Below are positions 33,944 through 42,706 of a stretch of 64,000 nucleotides of DNA, piece by piece. Each line of letters starts with the position of its first letter. Position 1 is the stretch's first letter. This stretch comes from Methylotetracoccus oryzae (lineage in GTDB: Bacteria > Pseudomonadota > Gammaproteobacteria > Methylococcales > Methylococcaceae). Location of the stretch: positions 62,001-126,000 of the forward strand of contig NZ_SRSH01000008.1 of NCBI RefSeq assembly GCF_006175985.1. The letters run 5' to 3'. A program made the position numbers and the translations under genes. The notes under the pieces are model-generated. The model saw nothing but the letters and a program-made list of their open reading frames with translations, was not told the DNA's origin and did no database searches.

Positions 33944-34407
33944 CCGAAGGTCTGGTTTCGGCCTACCTTGTTCACGCGCTGCCCGGGCGCATTCGTCTAA
34001 GAATCCCCCACAAACGCGGTGACGTCGCCTATTTCGCCGGTCTGGCGCAGGTCCTGTCGCGCGAACGGATCGGCGATGCGTCGGTGAACGCGGTCACCGG
34101 CAGCGTGCTGCTCCGGGTCCCCGTCAGGCTCAAGCCGGACGAGTTGGCCTTGTCGGCCCGGAAGCTCGCGCTGTTCGACCTGCGTGAACCGGCGCCACTG
34201 GGTGGCCGCAGCCCATTGGTGACGGCCGCGGCGGGACTCCATGGGGTCGACGGGTTGTTCCTGCGCGCGACAGGCGGATATCTCGACGTCAGGTCCGGCG
34301 TCTTCATCGCGCTGCTCCTGCTTGCGGGACGGCAGATCTACAAGGGTCAGTTCATGGTGCCCGGATTCACGTTCCTGTGGTACGCGCTGAACCTGATGAT
34401 GGAGTGA
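33940..34407 (+). CDS. HMA-like (HMA_2) domain protein with C-terminal helices
   Basis: A 155-residue protein. Residues 1-75 resemble a heavy-metal-associated-like ferredoxin fold (YLVHALPGRIRLRIP ... RIGDASVNAVTGSVLLR), but the CxxC metal motif is absent, as in the HMA_2 group. The C-terminal part has two hydrophobic segments (SGVFIALLLLAGRQIY, GFTFLWYALNLMM). Together with the DUF5132 gene this forms a small unit often seen beside P-type ATPases; no ATPase is present here. Confidence 0.65.
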   Translation: MTEGLVSAYLVHALPGRIRLRIPHKRGDVAYFAGLAQVLSRERIGDASVNAVTGSVLLRVPVRLKPDELALSARKLALFDLREPAPLGGRSPLVTAAAGLHGVDGLFLRATGGYLDVRSGVFIALLLLAGRQIYKGQFMVPGFTFLWYALNLMME

Positions 34408-34479
34408 GCGAAGGCCACCGCCTGCCGGCTCGCTGCCGCACAGACGAATGGGTGACGCTTTCGTGTAGAACGTGAGGCT

Positions 34480-34511
34480 CGCCGGTTCGGCCAAGTCATT
34501 CGGAACCGGCG
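34480..34511. terminator. Hairpin between convergent genes
   Basis: CGCCGGTTC and GAACCGGCG (9 perfect pairs) with a 14-base loop, in the 123-base gap between the convergent HMA-like gene and the VOC-type gene. It could end transcription from both sides; there are no T-runs. Confidence 0.4.
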
Positions 34512-34530
34512 GCCAGATCGCTGCCGAGAA

Positions 34531-35784
34531 TCAAGTATCCAATACGGCGCTGGCGGCTTCAGCCTGAAGGGCTTGCAGGCTTTCCTCGACGCCCGCGGCG
34601 TGCGTCAGTTCGGACACGTTCTGCTTCGTGAAGAATCCGCGGAAGTCGTTGAAACGCTGCACGTACTCGATGATCAGCGAGGAGTGCTCCGAGGCGCTCG
34701 AAAAGATCTGCTTGAGTCCCTCTTCCTGCGAGCCGATCACCTCGAGCAGGAAGTCCTTGCCGGCTTCGCGAATCGAGTCCACGACATAGTCAATGTTGGT
34801 CTTGTCGGCGCGCTCGCCGTCGGCCACCGCGAACGCGATGTGATGGAGCCGCGGTCCGTAGTTGCGCACGAAGTTCTCGGTGGGTGACGGCAGCTGCAGC
34901 AGGTGATTCACGAAGTAGGGGTAGTTCGCGGCCGTGAAGACCTTGGCCGGGCTCACGCGCTCCTCTGAATGGTGAACGCTCTTCGTCACGTTCGTCGAGG
35001 AATTCTGGTCGACGATGTCGTAGGAGCCCCAGTAGTAATAGCTCGACAGGCTCAGGAACTCGAGTATCGCCGCCTCTCGGTTCTGGCTGTAGAGGCGCGT
35101 CGCGAGGTGATCGATCGGCAGGATCAGATCCTCGATCCGGAGCTTTTTCTGCAGTTCCTTGGCTGCCAGATAGGACTCCTGAACGTCGCTCCGGATGCTG
35201 CTGAGGCCGAGGGAGTAGACACGCAGCTGGTCGAGCGGACGCTCCCAATAGCCCAGGATGTTATGCGTGTACGGCGACGGCTTGACGACCGCCATGTTCC
35301 CGGGCAGTTCCAGCTTGCGGATCTGGTCCTGCGTGAAAAACCGGATCTCCCGCGCCTGCTGCTGTTCGACGACTTCGTGCAGGTTCGTGACCCGGAACAC
35401 CTCGCCCATGTAACGTGAGTTCGGTTTGTGCGCTCCGATCGGATAGACCTCGTTGAGGCTGCGGAAGACGCCACGCGTATTCGGGTCCTTTACTTCGCGG
35501 ATCAGGATGTCCGGCGCGTTCATGTCCACCCGCAGCACATGGGTGTGGTGCGATTCGGATTCCAGCGTCACGAGGTAATGGTAGGGCGACATCAGGCACA
35601 ACTCGCCGACGTAGGCAGCCGAGCAGCCGGGTTCGACCGTGATCATCATCACGTCGATTTCGCGGATCATCTCGGTCAGGCCGACGCGATCGCGCTCTTC
35701 GAGCAGGCGTTCGAGGTATTCCTCGAAGAATGCGGAATTCTGTTTGTCGCCGTTTCGTTGGAAACTCAGCGATAGGGAGGTCAT
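34531..35784 (-). CDS. VOC-fold, 4-hydroxyphenylpyruvate-dioxygenase-like protein
   Basis: A 417-residue protein. The C-terminal half resembles the HPPD/VOC fold: a first half beginning ILPIDHLATRLYSQNREAAILEFL and a second with RLHHIAFAVADG ... SLIIEYVQRFNDFRGFF. A 2-His-1-Glu iron site (His in IDHLA, His in HHIAF, Glu in IEYVQR) can be placed. The N-terminal ~200 residues are not recognised. AAGGAG lies eight bases before the ATG, so strong translation is likely. It lies 189 bases beyond the P450-methyltransferase gene on the same strand. Substrate unknown. Confidence 0.6.
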   Translation of the reverse strand: MTSLSLSFQRNGDKQNSAFFEEYLERLLEERDRVGLTEMIREIDVMMITVEPGCSAAYVGELCLMSPYHYLVTLESESHHTHVLRVDMNAPDILIREVKDPNTRGVFRSLNEVYPIGAHKPNSRYMGEVFRVTNLHEVVEQQQAREIRFFTQDQIRKLELPGNMAVVKPSPYTHNILGYWERPLDQLRVYSLGLSSIRSDVQESYLAAKELQKKLRIEDLILPIDHLATRLYSQNREAAILEFLSLSSYYYWGSYDIVDQNSSTNVTKSVHHSEERVSPAKVFTAANYPYFVNHLLQLPSPTENFVRNYGPRLHHIAFAVADGERADKTNIDYVVDSIREAGKDFLLEVIGSQEEGLKQIFSSASEHSSLIIEYVQRFNDFRGFFTKQNVSELTHAAGVEESLQALQAEAASAVLDT

Positions 35785-35973
35785 CGGAGTACTCCTTTCA
35801 CTTTCGGATGTTGCGGTGTTCAGATGTTGAGCGAGCCCTGACCAGCCGGCGGAAACGCGGTGGGGTCACGGGCAGGGCAGAGGAGGCGCGGGCCACGGCG
35901 GGTTCGAAAGAGGAACTGTGCGCGGAGCGTAATCAGCCGACATGATCCGCTGTCGGGGCCGCTGGCGTCAAGG

Positions 35974-38310
35974 TCAGGGAGTCGCGTCGAGGGCTTGGCC
36001 GGGCTTGCGCGCCACGAGGAGCACGGACACCGGGCGGCTGCGCGGAGGCAGTGCACGGATCCGATGGGCAAGATGAGCCAGTCCCCAGGCCAGTCCCAGG
36101 CTGAGGTGCCAGTCCCAGCGATGGGCAAAATATCGGCCGTCTCGGTCGTATGCCGTCTTGCTCGCGCACAGGCGTTCCATCCAGTGGATCATGCCTTCGT
36201 GAGGGGAGGCGCCTAGCTCTGCCAGTTCGATGACCTCGAGCCCGCAGTGCCCAGCGAGCGCTTCAAAGGCAGGTCGGTTCCACCATGACAGATGGTGCGG
36301 CGGTGCATTCAGCAGAAAGTTCGGTAGGGCGGTCATCGGTGAGGGGTGCAGCGGGGCGCACAGGATCAACAGGCCTCCGGGCTTCAGCGCCTCCACCATG
36401 GATGCGACGAGCCGCCGCGGCTGTGCGAGGTGCTCGATAACCTGGAATGCCGTCACGACGTCATAGGTGGCGGGATGTGCTCGACAGTGCTGTTCGGCGT
36501 CTTCCCGCAGCACCAGCGAATCCGCTTCGGCCGGAGCAAAGGGATCCAGCCCCAGAAAGCGGGCATCGGGCACATGGGCGCGGAATGCGCCAACACCGCA
36601 ACCGATGTCGAGGACGCGATCGCCGGGGCGAACATGCCGCGCTGCCCGGCGGTACTCGACGCGCGAGAGCAATTCTCGGATCAAACGCTCGTGCATATCT
36701 ACGCGGGAATAAAACTCCGAATAGAACCGGGCATCCCCCTCGATCGCAGGGTGGAAAAACAGCAGCCCGTGATTGGACTCATACAGCCCGAGTGGTGTGT
36801 GACCCGGAAACAGGCGGGCGACATCGATCCCGGTGCCGACGCGCCATAGCGAGCGCAGCAGCGAGCGGCGGAGCAGCTGAATCCGCCGTTGCGGCGCTTC
36901 CCCGGTGATGGGGCAACGCGGTTCGTCCCGCTCGGCCTCCGCCTCATTGACACGCCGTGTCAGCGACAGGTAAATCTCACGGTCGGGGCGGGAGGTCAGA
37001 CTGCCGAGGGGTTCCGGCTGATCCGACATCGAGGGCGTGAAGCGGAAGCGTCCGAGCAGCAGGCGGACGATCTGCTGTGCTTCGAGTTCCGCGAAGCGCG
37101 CGCCGGGACACGTGCGCGGGCCCATTCCGAACGGAATGTAGGCTGCCCGAGGGCAACCCGGCCCCTGACCCTGCCAGCGCTCGGGCCGGAATTCATCGGG
37201 CGCTTCCCAGAGTTTGCGGTGGCGGTGCAGAGTCCACGGCGCAATCACGAAAAAGCTGCCTTTGAGGATAGGTTTGCCGCGAAAGGTCGTCGGCTTATCG
37301 GCATCCCGCAGGAAGAAGGCAATCGGTGGGTAAAGGCGCAGCGCTTCCTTGATGAGGGCCTGCGCCGCTTGGTCAGCCTCCTCTGACGCAACGGCTTCGT
37401 GGTCCTCCGCCGGGAGCAGGCTTGCGATTGCAGCCTGTCGCTCAGGCGACCGGGCGAGTTCCCAGAATAGCCAACTGAGGACAGATGCCGTTGTCTCGTG
37501 GCCGGCGAGCAACATCACCGCGATCTCGTCGACTGCTCGCTCCGCCGTGTCCGATGTGGGATTCAGCAACCCGGCCTCGATGAGTTGGGTGGCGAACGGT
37601 GCGGCCCGCACGGCGTGATCCCCAGTGAGTAGCGGCGTGACGAAGCGGTCCCGGATCAGCATCCGCATGGCCGAACCGATCGTTGCCAATTCCATGTGGT
37701 CGACGATGTGTGCGTGCAACGTGGAGTCGTCCGCAACCGGCAGCAGCAGCAATGGAACGGCTCGCTGGTGATATTCGAAAAACAGCTCTGCGAAGCGTTC
37801 GGACTCCTCGGGGTCGAAGGTCGCGCCCAGGGTGCACAGCGCGACGATGTCCACGGTCATCCGGGACATCTCGGTGCAGAAGGGAAGTCGTTCCAGGGCG
37901 CCGGAGCGCAGCCAGCGCTGGAAATAACGTTCCGTTACGGTGCGTGTGACCTCGACGACTACCTCATCCGGAATCGCGGCCAGCGCCCGAGAGTAAAGCT
38001 TCCGCGTCTCCCTGACTTCCGGTCCTCCCGGCTGACCGAAGACGCCCGCGCCGATCAGAGGGCGCAACAGCGCGCCGAGAGCCGCGCTTTTCGGAAAAGC
38101 GCCGGTGCGATCCTGCATGACGGCCTCGACCACGGCGGGATCGTTGGCCAGGGCGAGCGAGCGGCGGCCGAGATCATAGGTCAGCAGCCAGCGCTCGAGC
38201 GGCTTGCCTGCGATGAAGCGGAATGGGCTCGGTGCGATCCGGCGCAGGGCTCGGGTCAGCAGCGTCGAGCGCCCGACGGCGCGCCAGATCAGTGTTCGGA
38301 AGGTTGCCAT
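35974..38310 (-). CDS. Cytochrome P450 fused to SAM-dependent methyltransferase
   Basis: A 778-residue fusion. Residues ~1-450 are a P450: I-helix LAGHETTAS, K-helix ExxR in KEALRLYPP, and the haem loop FGMGPRTCPGARF with C401. After a linker (~450-500) comes a class I methyltransferase with the SAM-binding motif DIGCGVGAF starting at D568, preceded by a segment (CPITGEAP, FFHPAIEGDARFYSEFY) like the entry part of Methyltransf_23 proteins. The frame continues upstream to 38448, but ATG 38310 starts the P450 and overlaps the glycosyltransferase by 22 bases. No membrane anchor is obvious. Substrate unknown; neighbours suggest a lipid or secondary metabolite. Confidence 0.85.
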   Translation of the reverse strand: MATFRTLIWRAVGRSTLLTRALRRIAPSPFRFIAGKPLERWLLTYDLGRRSLALANDPAVVEAVMQDRTGAFPKSAALGALLRPLIGAGVFGQPGGPEVRETRKLYSRALAAIPDEVVVEVTRTVTERYFQRWLRSGALERLPFCTEMSRMTVDIVALCTLGATFDPEESERFAELFFEYHQRAVPLLLLPVADDSTLHAHIVDHMELATIGSAMRMLIRDRFVTPLLTGDHAVRAAPFATQLIEAGLLNPTSDTAERAVDEIAVMLLAGHETTASVLSWLFWELARSPERQAAIASLLPAEDHEAVASEEADQAAQALIKEALRLYPPIAFFLRDADKPTTFRGKPILKGSFFVIAPWTLHRHRKLWEAPDEFRPERWQGQGPGCPRAAYIPFGMGPRTCPGARFAELEAQQIVRLLLGRFRFTPSMSDQPEPLGSLTSRPDREIYLSLTRRVNEAEAERDEPRCPITGEAPQRRIQLLRRSLLRSLWRVGTGIDVARLFPGHTPLGLYESNHGLLFFHPAIEGDARFYSEFYSRVDMHERLIRELLSRVEYRRAARHVRPGDRVLDIGCGVGAFRAHVPDARFLGLDPFAPAEADSLVLREDAEQHCRAHPATYDVVTAFQVIEHLAQPRRLVASMVEALKPGGLLILCAPLHPSPMTALPNFLLNAPPHHLSWWNRPAFEALAGHCGLEVIELAELGASPHEGMIHWMERLCASKTAYDRDGRYFAHRWDWHLSLGLAWGLAHLAHRIRALPPRSRPVSVLLVARKPGQALDATP

Positions 38311-39467
38311 GCGCCTCTCGCAACGACGGCGATAGCGGTGGGACCACCGACGCGGTAGGTCACGTGCCCCCAGGCAACCGACCGGACCCGGGCTGCGGCG
38401 ATGATCATGCTCCAGTGAAAGGTATCCACCAGGGGCTTGGCGACGCACAGCAGCAGTTGGAGCGGGAGGATGTCGGCCTGATCATGGTGGCCAAGCTGCA
38501 CGCCGATCCGGTCGAGAAGCCGCGTCTTGCTCAGTGCCAGGCCGAACAGGACGGCGGCAGCGAATCCGGCCAATGGCTGGCGAAAGGCGCAGGCGATGGC
38601 TACCCAACAGGCCAGTTGCAGTGTGGCGGTCGTCAGCGCCAGCAGCCAGAGCTGTGGCCGGTAGACCCGGACCATCTGATACTGGCGGCGCCCGAACCGC
38701 CAGGCGTCGCCCAGCGTGTATGACAGCGGCGAAGGTACTCGCAGTAAGCGTCGAAACAACACAGGAATGCCGGCTTGTCGCGCGAGCTCGCCTATCGTCA
38801 GGTCGTCCGACAAACGGCGCCGGAAATGCTCTGCCAGGGCAAGACGATCGATGGTCTCGCGCCGCATCGCGGTCGAGCCGCCCCAGACGGCTTGAGCCCA
38901 GCCGAGGCGGGGCAGGGTCGCAATGCCGCGGTCCAGTGCCAAGATCAGATGTGCGCCTAGTGTATTGCGTGCGATCGTCGGCCAGCGGTAACCCGAAACC
39001 ACGCCATAGCCCCGGTTCTTCAGCGGCGAAACCAGGGCCGATAGCCACCATGGCTGGGGCTGGATGTCGGCGTCGATGAAGGCCACGAACTCGTCCGCGG
39101 CATCGAGCCGGTCGAGCGCGGCGGCCAGATTCACGCATTTCTGGCCGGCCCGCTGGGCGAGACCCGCAAGGATGAGCTCGATCGGTAGCGCGCAATTCGG
39201 AATGGCCTCGCAAACGCACCGGTAAGCGGGATCGTCGGCCGATTCGACGGCGATCAGCAGGCGTCGGGGCTTGAGTGTCTGAGCCTGGAGCGCCGCCAGC
39301 AGCCCCGGCAAACCGTCGGTGCGCCCGGTCAACGCCATCACCAGGGTGACGGCCGCGTCCGGAACGGCGACGGGTAGGGTGAGGCCGCGCCGGAAAAACG
39401 CCGCGGCCAAAACCGACAGGGCGCCGATCACGACGCCGGCCATGATCGCAAAGACTTTCCAGCTCAC
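38289..39467 (-). CDS. Family 2/21-type glycosyltransferase, membrane bound
   Basis: A 392-residue protein with an N-terminal helix (FAIMAGVVIGALSVLAAAFF), a GT-A catalytic domain and two to three C-terminal helices. It contains FIDADIQPQPWWL, WGGSTAMRRETID, DDLTIGELAR and RRQYQMVRVYRP in the order expected for glucosylceramide-synthase/HpnI-type enzymes that add a sugar to a lipid (D..D..RxxR/QxxRW pattern). Acceptor and sugar cannot be read from sequence. GTG start. It overlaps the P450-methyltransferase gene, so the two products are made together. Confidence 0.8.
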   Translation of the reverse strand: MSWKVFAIMAGVVIGALSVLAAAFFRRGLTLPVAVPDAAVTLVMALTGRTDGLPGLLAALQAQTLKPRRLLIAVESADDPAYRCVCEAIPNCALPIELILAGLAQRAGQKCVNLAAALDRLDAADEFVAFIDADIQPQPWWLSALVSPLKNRGYGVVSGYRWPTIARNTLGAHLILALDRGIATLPRLGWAQAVWGGSTAMRRETIDRLALAEHFRRRLSDDLTIGELARQAGIPVLFRRLLRVPSPLSYTLGDAWRFGRRQYQMVRVYRPQLWLLALTTATLQLACWVAIACAFRQPLAGFAAAVLFGLALSKTRLLDRIGVQLGHHDQADILPLQLLLCVAKPLVDTFHWSMIIAAARVRSVAWGHVTYRVGGPTAIAVVARGAWQPSEH

Positions 39468-39513
39468 CGCGTGAAGGCGTGGGCGACTGGCTTCGGGGTC
39501 GGCCCGCCGCGCG

Positions 39514-40068
39514 TCACTCCATCAAGGGAATGCCCTTGGCCATGCCGAACTTGATGCCGGCATCGAGTTTCTGATCGGTCTGGAAGAAGCGGGCGACCTG
39601 CTTGGGATTCAATACGGCGTCGAACTTCGGCAGGTATTTTTTCTTGACGTCGAGCGCCTTCTGATCGATGTCCATGTATTCGCGCGTCATCGCGGAGGCA
39701 TCCTGATCCTGCAGCTTGCCGAAGCGCGCTGCGTAGTCGGCCACGAGCCGCGTCATGCGCTGGCCGAGTGCCGACATCTCGCTACGATAAGCGGTATACA
39801 CGGGCCAGAAGCGCTTTGCCTCGTCCGGTGTCAGGTCCATGACTTCACCGACGACATTGCGCCGCCGTCCCTCCTCGAGAGCCCGAGACTGGTCCAGATC
39901 CTCGAGCGCGCTCTTGTAGGCTGACTCGACCTCGGCCGAATGCGAATTTCCGCCGAGCACCTGGTAGGGCGTTGGGGTCGTTGTCGTGCAACCGGACAGC
40001 AGCAGGCCGCCGAGTCCAATCGCGGTCAAGAGCCGGAAGCCGCGCGAATAAGGGACAGAACAATGCAT
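39514..40068 (-). CDS. Helical lipoprotein of unknown function
   Basis: A 184-residue lipoprotein (lipobox LSGC at residues ~24-27, followed by a Thr run). The mature part is helical, with LTPDEAKRFWPVYTAYRSEMSALG and DAVLNPKQVARFFQTDQKLDAG, resembling periplasmic Spy/CpxP-like or DUF-type helical proteins with an LTPxEA motif, though I cannot assign a family firmly. GGAG precedes the ATG. Next to the glycosyltransferase (46 bases). Confidence 0.65.
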   Translation of the reverse strand: MHCSVPYSRGFRLLTAIGLGGLLLSGCTTTTPTPYQVLGGNSHSAEVESAYKSALEDLDQSRALEEGRRRNVVGEVMDLTPDEAKRFWPVYTAYRSEMSALGQRMTRLVADYAARFGKLQDQDASAMTREYMDIDQKALDVKKKYLPKFDAVLNPKQVARFFQTDQKLDAGIKFGMAKGIPLME

Positions 40069-40186
40069 CGTGGTTCGCTCCGTGATGATGTGTCGGAAAC
40101 GCCGGCGCCCGGTCGGGCCCCGGCGGCAGCCGGGAAGTCTAACAGACGCAGCACGCGGGGCGCAGCGCGTCAGGTGCGTTCAGCGA

Positions 40187-41482
40187 TCAATGCGTCGCGA
40201 TCGCCGCTGCGCGGCCGCGCTGGGCATTCACGCCGCGCAGCAGCAGCAGACCGGCGATGAAGAACGACCCCGTCAGCAGCATCGCCATCCGATGATCGCC
40301 GTTCGAGATCCACGTGACCAAGCCATAGGTCATCGGGCCGAGAATCGACGACAGCTTGACTGCCAGACCCCACAGTCCGAAGAACTCGCCCGCGTGCCGG
40401 GGTGGTGACAGATAGCCGACCAGTGCGCGCGCAGCGGACTGACTGGAACCGAGGCACAGTCCGACGAGGTTGGCGGCAATCCAGAACAACAACGGCCCCC
40501 GCGCGAGCCAGGCGATAATGACCACGGCGCACCAGCCGACCAGTGTCACGGCGAGGGTTGCGACATGGCCTAACCGGTCCTGCGCCTGTCCGAAGGCAAA
40601 CGCGCCGATGGCGGCGGTAATGTTGGTCACGACCAGCAGCAGCAGCGTTTCCTTGGTCGTGAATCCCATCGCGACCTGTGCGTAGATTGCGGCGAGACTG
40701 ACGACGGCCTGAATGCCCGCCTGGTAGAACACGATGCAGATCAGGAAGCGCCATAGATCCTGATACCGCCGAGCCTGATGCAGTGTGGTCGCCAGTCGTC
40801 CAAACGTCGCGGCGTACCAGTCCGGCGCACCGCCGAGCGGTTGCGCACGCTCCTTGAGCAGCAAAAAGGTCGGCAGGCTCGCCGCGGCGAAAATCGCGGC
40901 GGTGATCAGCATCGTCGCGGGTACCGCAGCATCGGAACCGATCCCTTGCTGATCGGCCCAGTACAGGTAGGCGAGCGAGGCGACCAGGCTCATCAGTCCG
41001 CCCAGGTAGCCCAGGCTCCATCCCCAACCGGACAGCTTGCCCATGCCGGTTTCGGTGGCCAGTTCGGGCAGGAACGCCGCGATGATGTTTTCCCCGCTGC
41101 CGAAACAGTAGTTCGACAGCACGATCAGCACCATGCCGAACGCCAGATCGCCGCGCCCGACGAGGCTCAGCGCCGCCGTGAACAGCACGCAGCCCGCCGT
41201 GGTCGCCAGCAGCACACGCTTCTTGGCGGCCCGCGCGTCGGCGTAGGCACCCAGCAGTGGTCCGGTGATCATGACCAGCGCGTACGAGAGCCCTAGCGCC
41301 ACGGTCCATGCCAGAGTACCCCAGGCCTTGCCCTCGGCGACGACCCCCACGAAATAGGCATTGAACAGTGCCGTGATGACAACCGTGGTATAGCTGGAGT
41401 TCGCAAAGTCGTACATCGCCCAGGCCCAGACCTCGATGGTCCGGACGCCGGGCGCGAGCACGCGGGTGTCGCTCAGGGGCAT
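40187..41482 (-). CDS. MFS transporter, UMF1 (Atg22-like) family
   Basis: A 431-residue protein with about 12 transmembrane helices. The beginning EVWAWAMYDFANSSYTTVVITALFNAYF is the strongly conserved UMF1/Atg22 signature, and GPLLGAYADARAAKKRVLL is the MFS loop 2-3 motif. The family may export amino acids or other small molecules; the substrate is not known. It is the most upstream gene of the minus-strand group that includes the glycosyltransferase and P450-methyltransferase, with a 118-base gap. Confidence 0.88.
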   Translation of the reverse strand: MPLSDTRVLAPGVRTIEVWAWAMYDFANSSYTTVVITALFNAYFVGVVAEGKAWGTLAWTVALGLSYALVMITGPLLGAYADARAAKKRVLLATTAGCVLFTAALSLVGRGDLAFGMVLIVLSNYCFGSGENIIAAFLPELATETGMGKLSGWGWSLGYLGGLMSLVASLAYLYWADQQGIGSDAAVPATMLITAAIFAAASLPTFLLLKERAQPLGGAPDWYAATFGRLATTLHQARRYQDLWRFLICIVFYQAGIQAVVSLAAIYAQVAMGFTTKETLLLLVVTNITAAIGAFAFGQAQDRLGHVATLAVTLVGWCAVVIIAWLARGPLLFWIAANLVGLCLGSSQSAARALVGYLSPPRHAGEFFGLWGLAVKLSSILGPMTYGLVTWISNGDHRMAMLLTGSFFIAGLLLLRGVNAQRGRAAAIATH

Positions 41483-41636
41483 ACGCAGCGTGTCGATTGC
41501 GAAGCGAGACAGTGGCCGACGGGAGGTACCCCGCCGCCAGTACCCATCCGTTCGCGATTCACGCTCGATCGGCTCATCCAGGGCGCGGGTCTGGAAGTGA
41601 TCCTGGACGGCATGCTCATCGCGGTCGGTCGCCTCG

Positions 41637-42290
41637 TCAGGGCTTCGCGGGAGCCGGGGCGGGGGACGGGGCCGGTTGGGTGGGCGCAGTCGGAACTGTT
41701 GCCCCGACCGGTGAAGCTGCCTCCGCCGGTGGCGCGTGGCTGACCCGAATGATCTTGTCGGTGTCGAAGCCCCAGACCTTCGCCTGATGCAGCAGGCCTT
41801 GAAGCACGTCTTCCGGGAGCGTTTCCTGGCGTGACAGGATCCACAAATACTTGCGTGAAGGTCCGGTCAGCATCGCATAGCGGTAGTCGTGATCGAGGGC
41901 GAGGACGTGATACCCGCCGTAGAACGGACCAAAAAACGACACCTTGAGGCTGCCCACATGCGGGTCCCCGACAAAGCGGGCGTTGCCTTCCTCTTCCTCC
42001 CAGCGCCTTTCCTCGGTGTTGTAGCCGCGATTCAGCACCGCGATGTCGCCGTCGGGCTTCAAGGTGTATTCGGCGCTGACGTTTTGCAGCCCCCTTTCGA
42101 AACTGTGGTCGAGGCGTGCGATTTCGTACCACGTGCCGAGATACCGATTCACGTCGAAGCCGGTGACAGGCTGAAGTCCTTCGGGGACGCGGGTACATGC
42201 CACCAAGGTCGTTAGCAGCACCAGTCCCAGCAAGGGCGCCAACCGGCGGGCCAGTTGAGGGAGGCAGTCGGTCGTGAGATATCGGATCAT
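41637..42290 (-). CDS. blc: Outer-membrane lipocalin (Blc-like lipoprotein)
   Basis: A 217-residue lipoprotein with lipobox LVAC. The lipocalin GxW motif is YLGTWYEIARLDHSFERGL, followed by DGDIAVLNRGYN, GSLKVSFFGPFYGGYHVLALD and YLWILSRQETLPEDVL, all as in bacterial Blc. Blc binds fatty acids or lysophospholipids at the outer membrane. The C-terminus has an added Ala/Pro-rich tail of ~35 residues. ATG 42290 gives the expected signal peptide; the frame is open to 42329. Confidence 0.85.
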   Translation of the reverse strand: MIRYLTTDCLPQLARRLAPLLGLVLLTTLVACTRVPEGLQPVTGFDVNRYLGTWYEIARLDHSFERGLQNVSAEYTLKPDGDIAVLNRGYNTEERRWEEEEGNARFVGDPHVGSLKVSFFGPFYGGYHVLALDHDYRYAMLTGPSRKYLWILSRQETLPEDVLQGLLHQAKVWGFDTDKIIRVSHAPPAEAASPVGATVPTAPTQPAPSPAPAPAKP

Positions 42291-42704
42291 GGCGTCGAAA
42301 CGGGATGGGTTGAGCGCATTGCCAGGCAAAACTGCGGCGATACTTTACCCCGGAAGCTTCCGCGCGGCCAATCCCGGTTTCGCGTGCAGCGCCGGTTGGG
42401 GTACGCGTCGGGTGCTGGCGCACCCCGCGTTGCAGCGCAGTGATTTCGTGTGCACAGCGCGCGCTGCAGTGCGGGCATCTCAGAACGGGCGCCGCGCGCA
42501 CGCAACACCCTAACCGCGGAGGCGGTTCTTCGGAAATCCCTGGCGCGAAGATGCGCGTTAGCAAGCCCCCTTGGCCTTCACGCGATCGCCCCAGGGGGCT
42601 CAGTCCTGCGCTGTGTCGAGGCGCGATGCCCTTCTCCTGGCGGAGCGTCGAAGCAGCCCTCCGGCATCACGCACGCTCAGGGGTTTATTCGCTGAGGGGT
42701 TTAT
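42291..42704. other. Intergenic region between blc and soxZ
   Basis: 414 bases with no convincing gene. It contains a hairpin with 8-base arms at 42564-42600 and two tandem copies of a 15-base sequence at 42676-42706. Confidence 0.45.
42564..42600 (-). terminator. Terminator-like hairpin downstream of soxZ
   Basis: AGCCCCCT and AGGGGGCT pair perfectly (8 bases) with a 21-base loop, about 105 bases past the soxZ stop. Two more G-C pairs inside follow one mismatch. There is no clear T-run. Confidence 0.4.
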
Positions 42705-42706
42705 TC
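42676..42706. repeat. Two tandem copies of a 15-base sequence at the 3' end of soxZ
   Basis: CTCAGGGGTTTATTC and CTGAGGGGTTTATTC, period 16, differing at one base. The second copy reaches into the soxZ stop codon. It looks like a small local duplication. Confidence 0.6.

Noticed and set aside
40170-41309. A 379-residue frame inside the UMF1 transporter gene in another frame
   Set aside because: Arg/Gly-rich shadow; the true frame has 12 transmembrane helices and the UMF1 signature.
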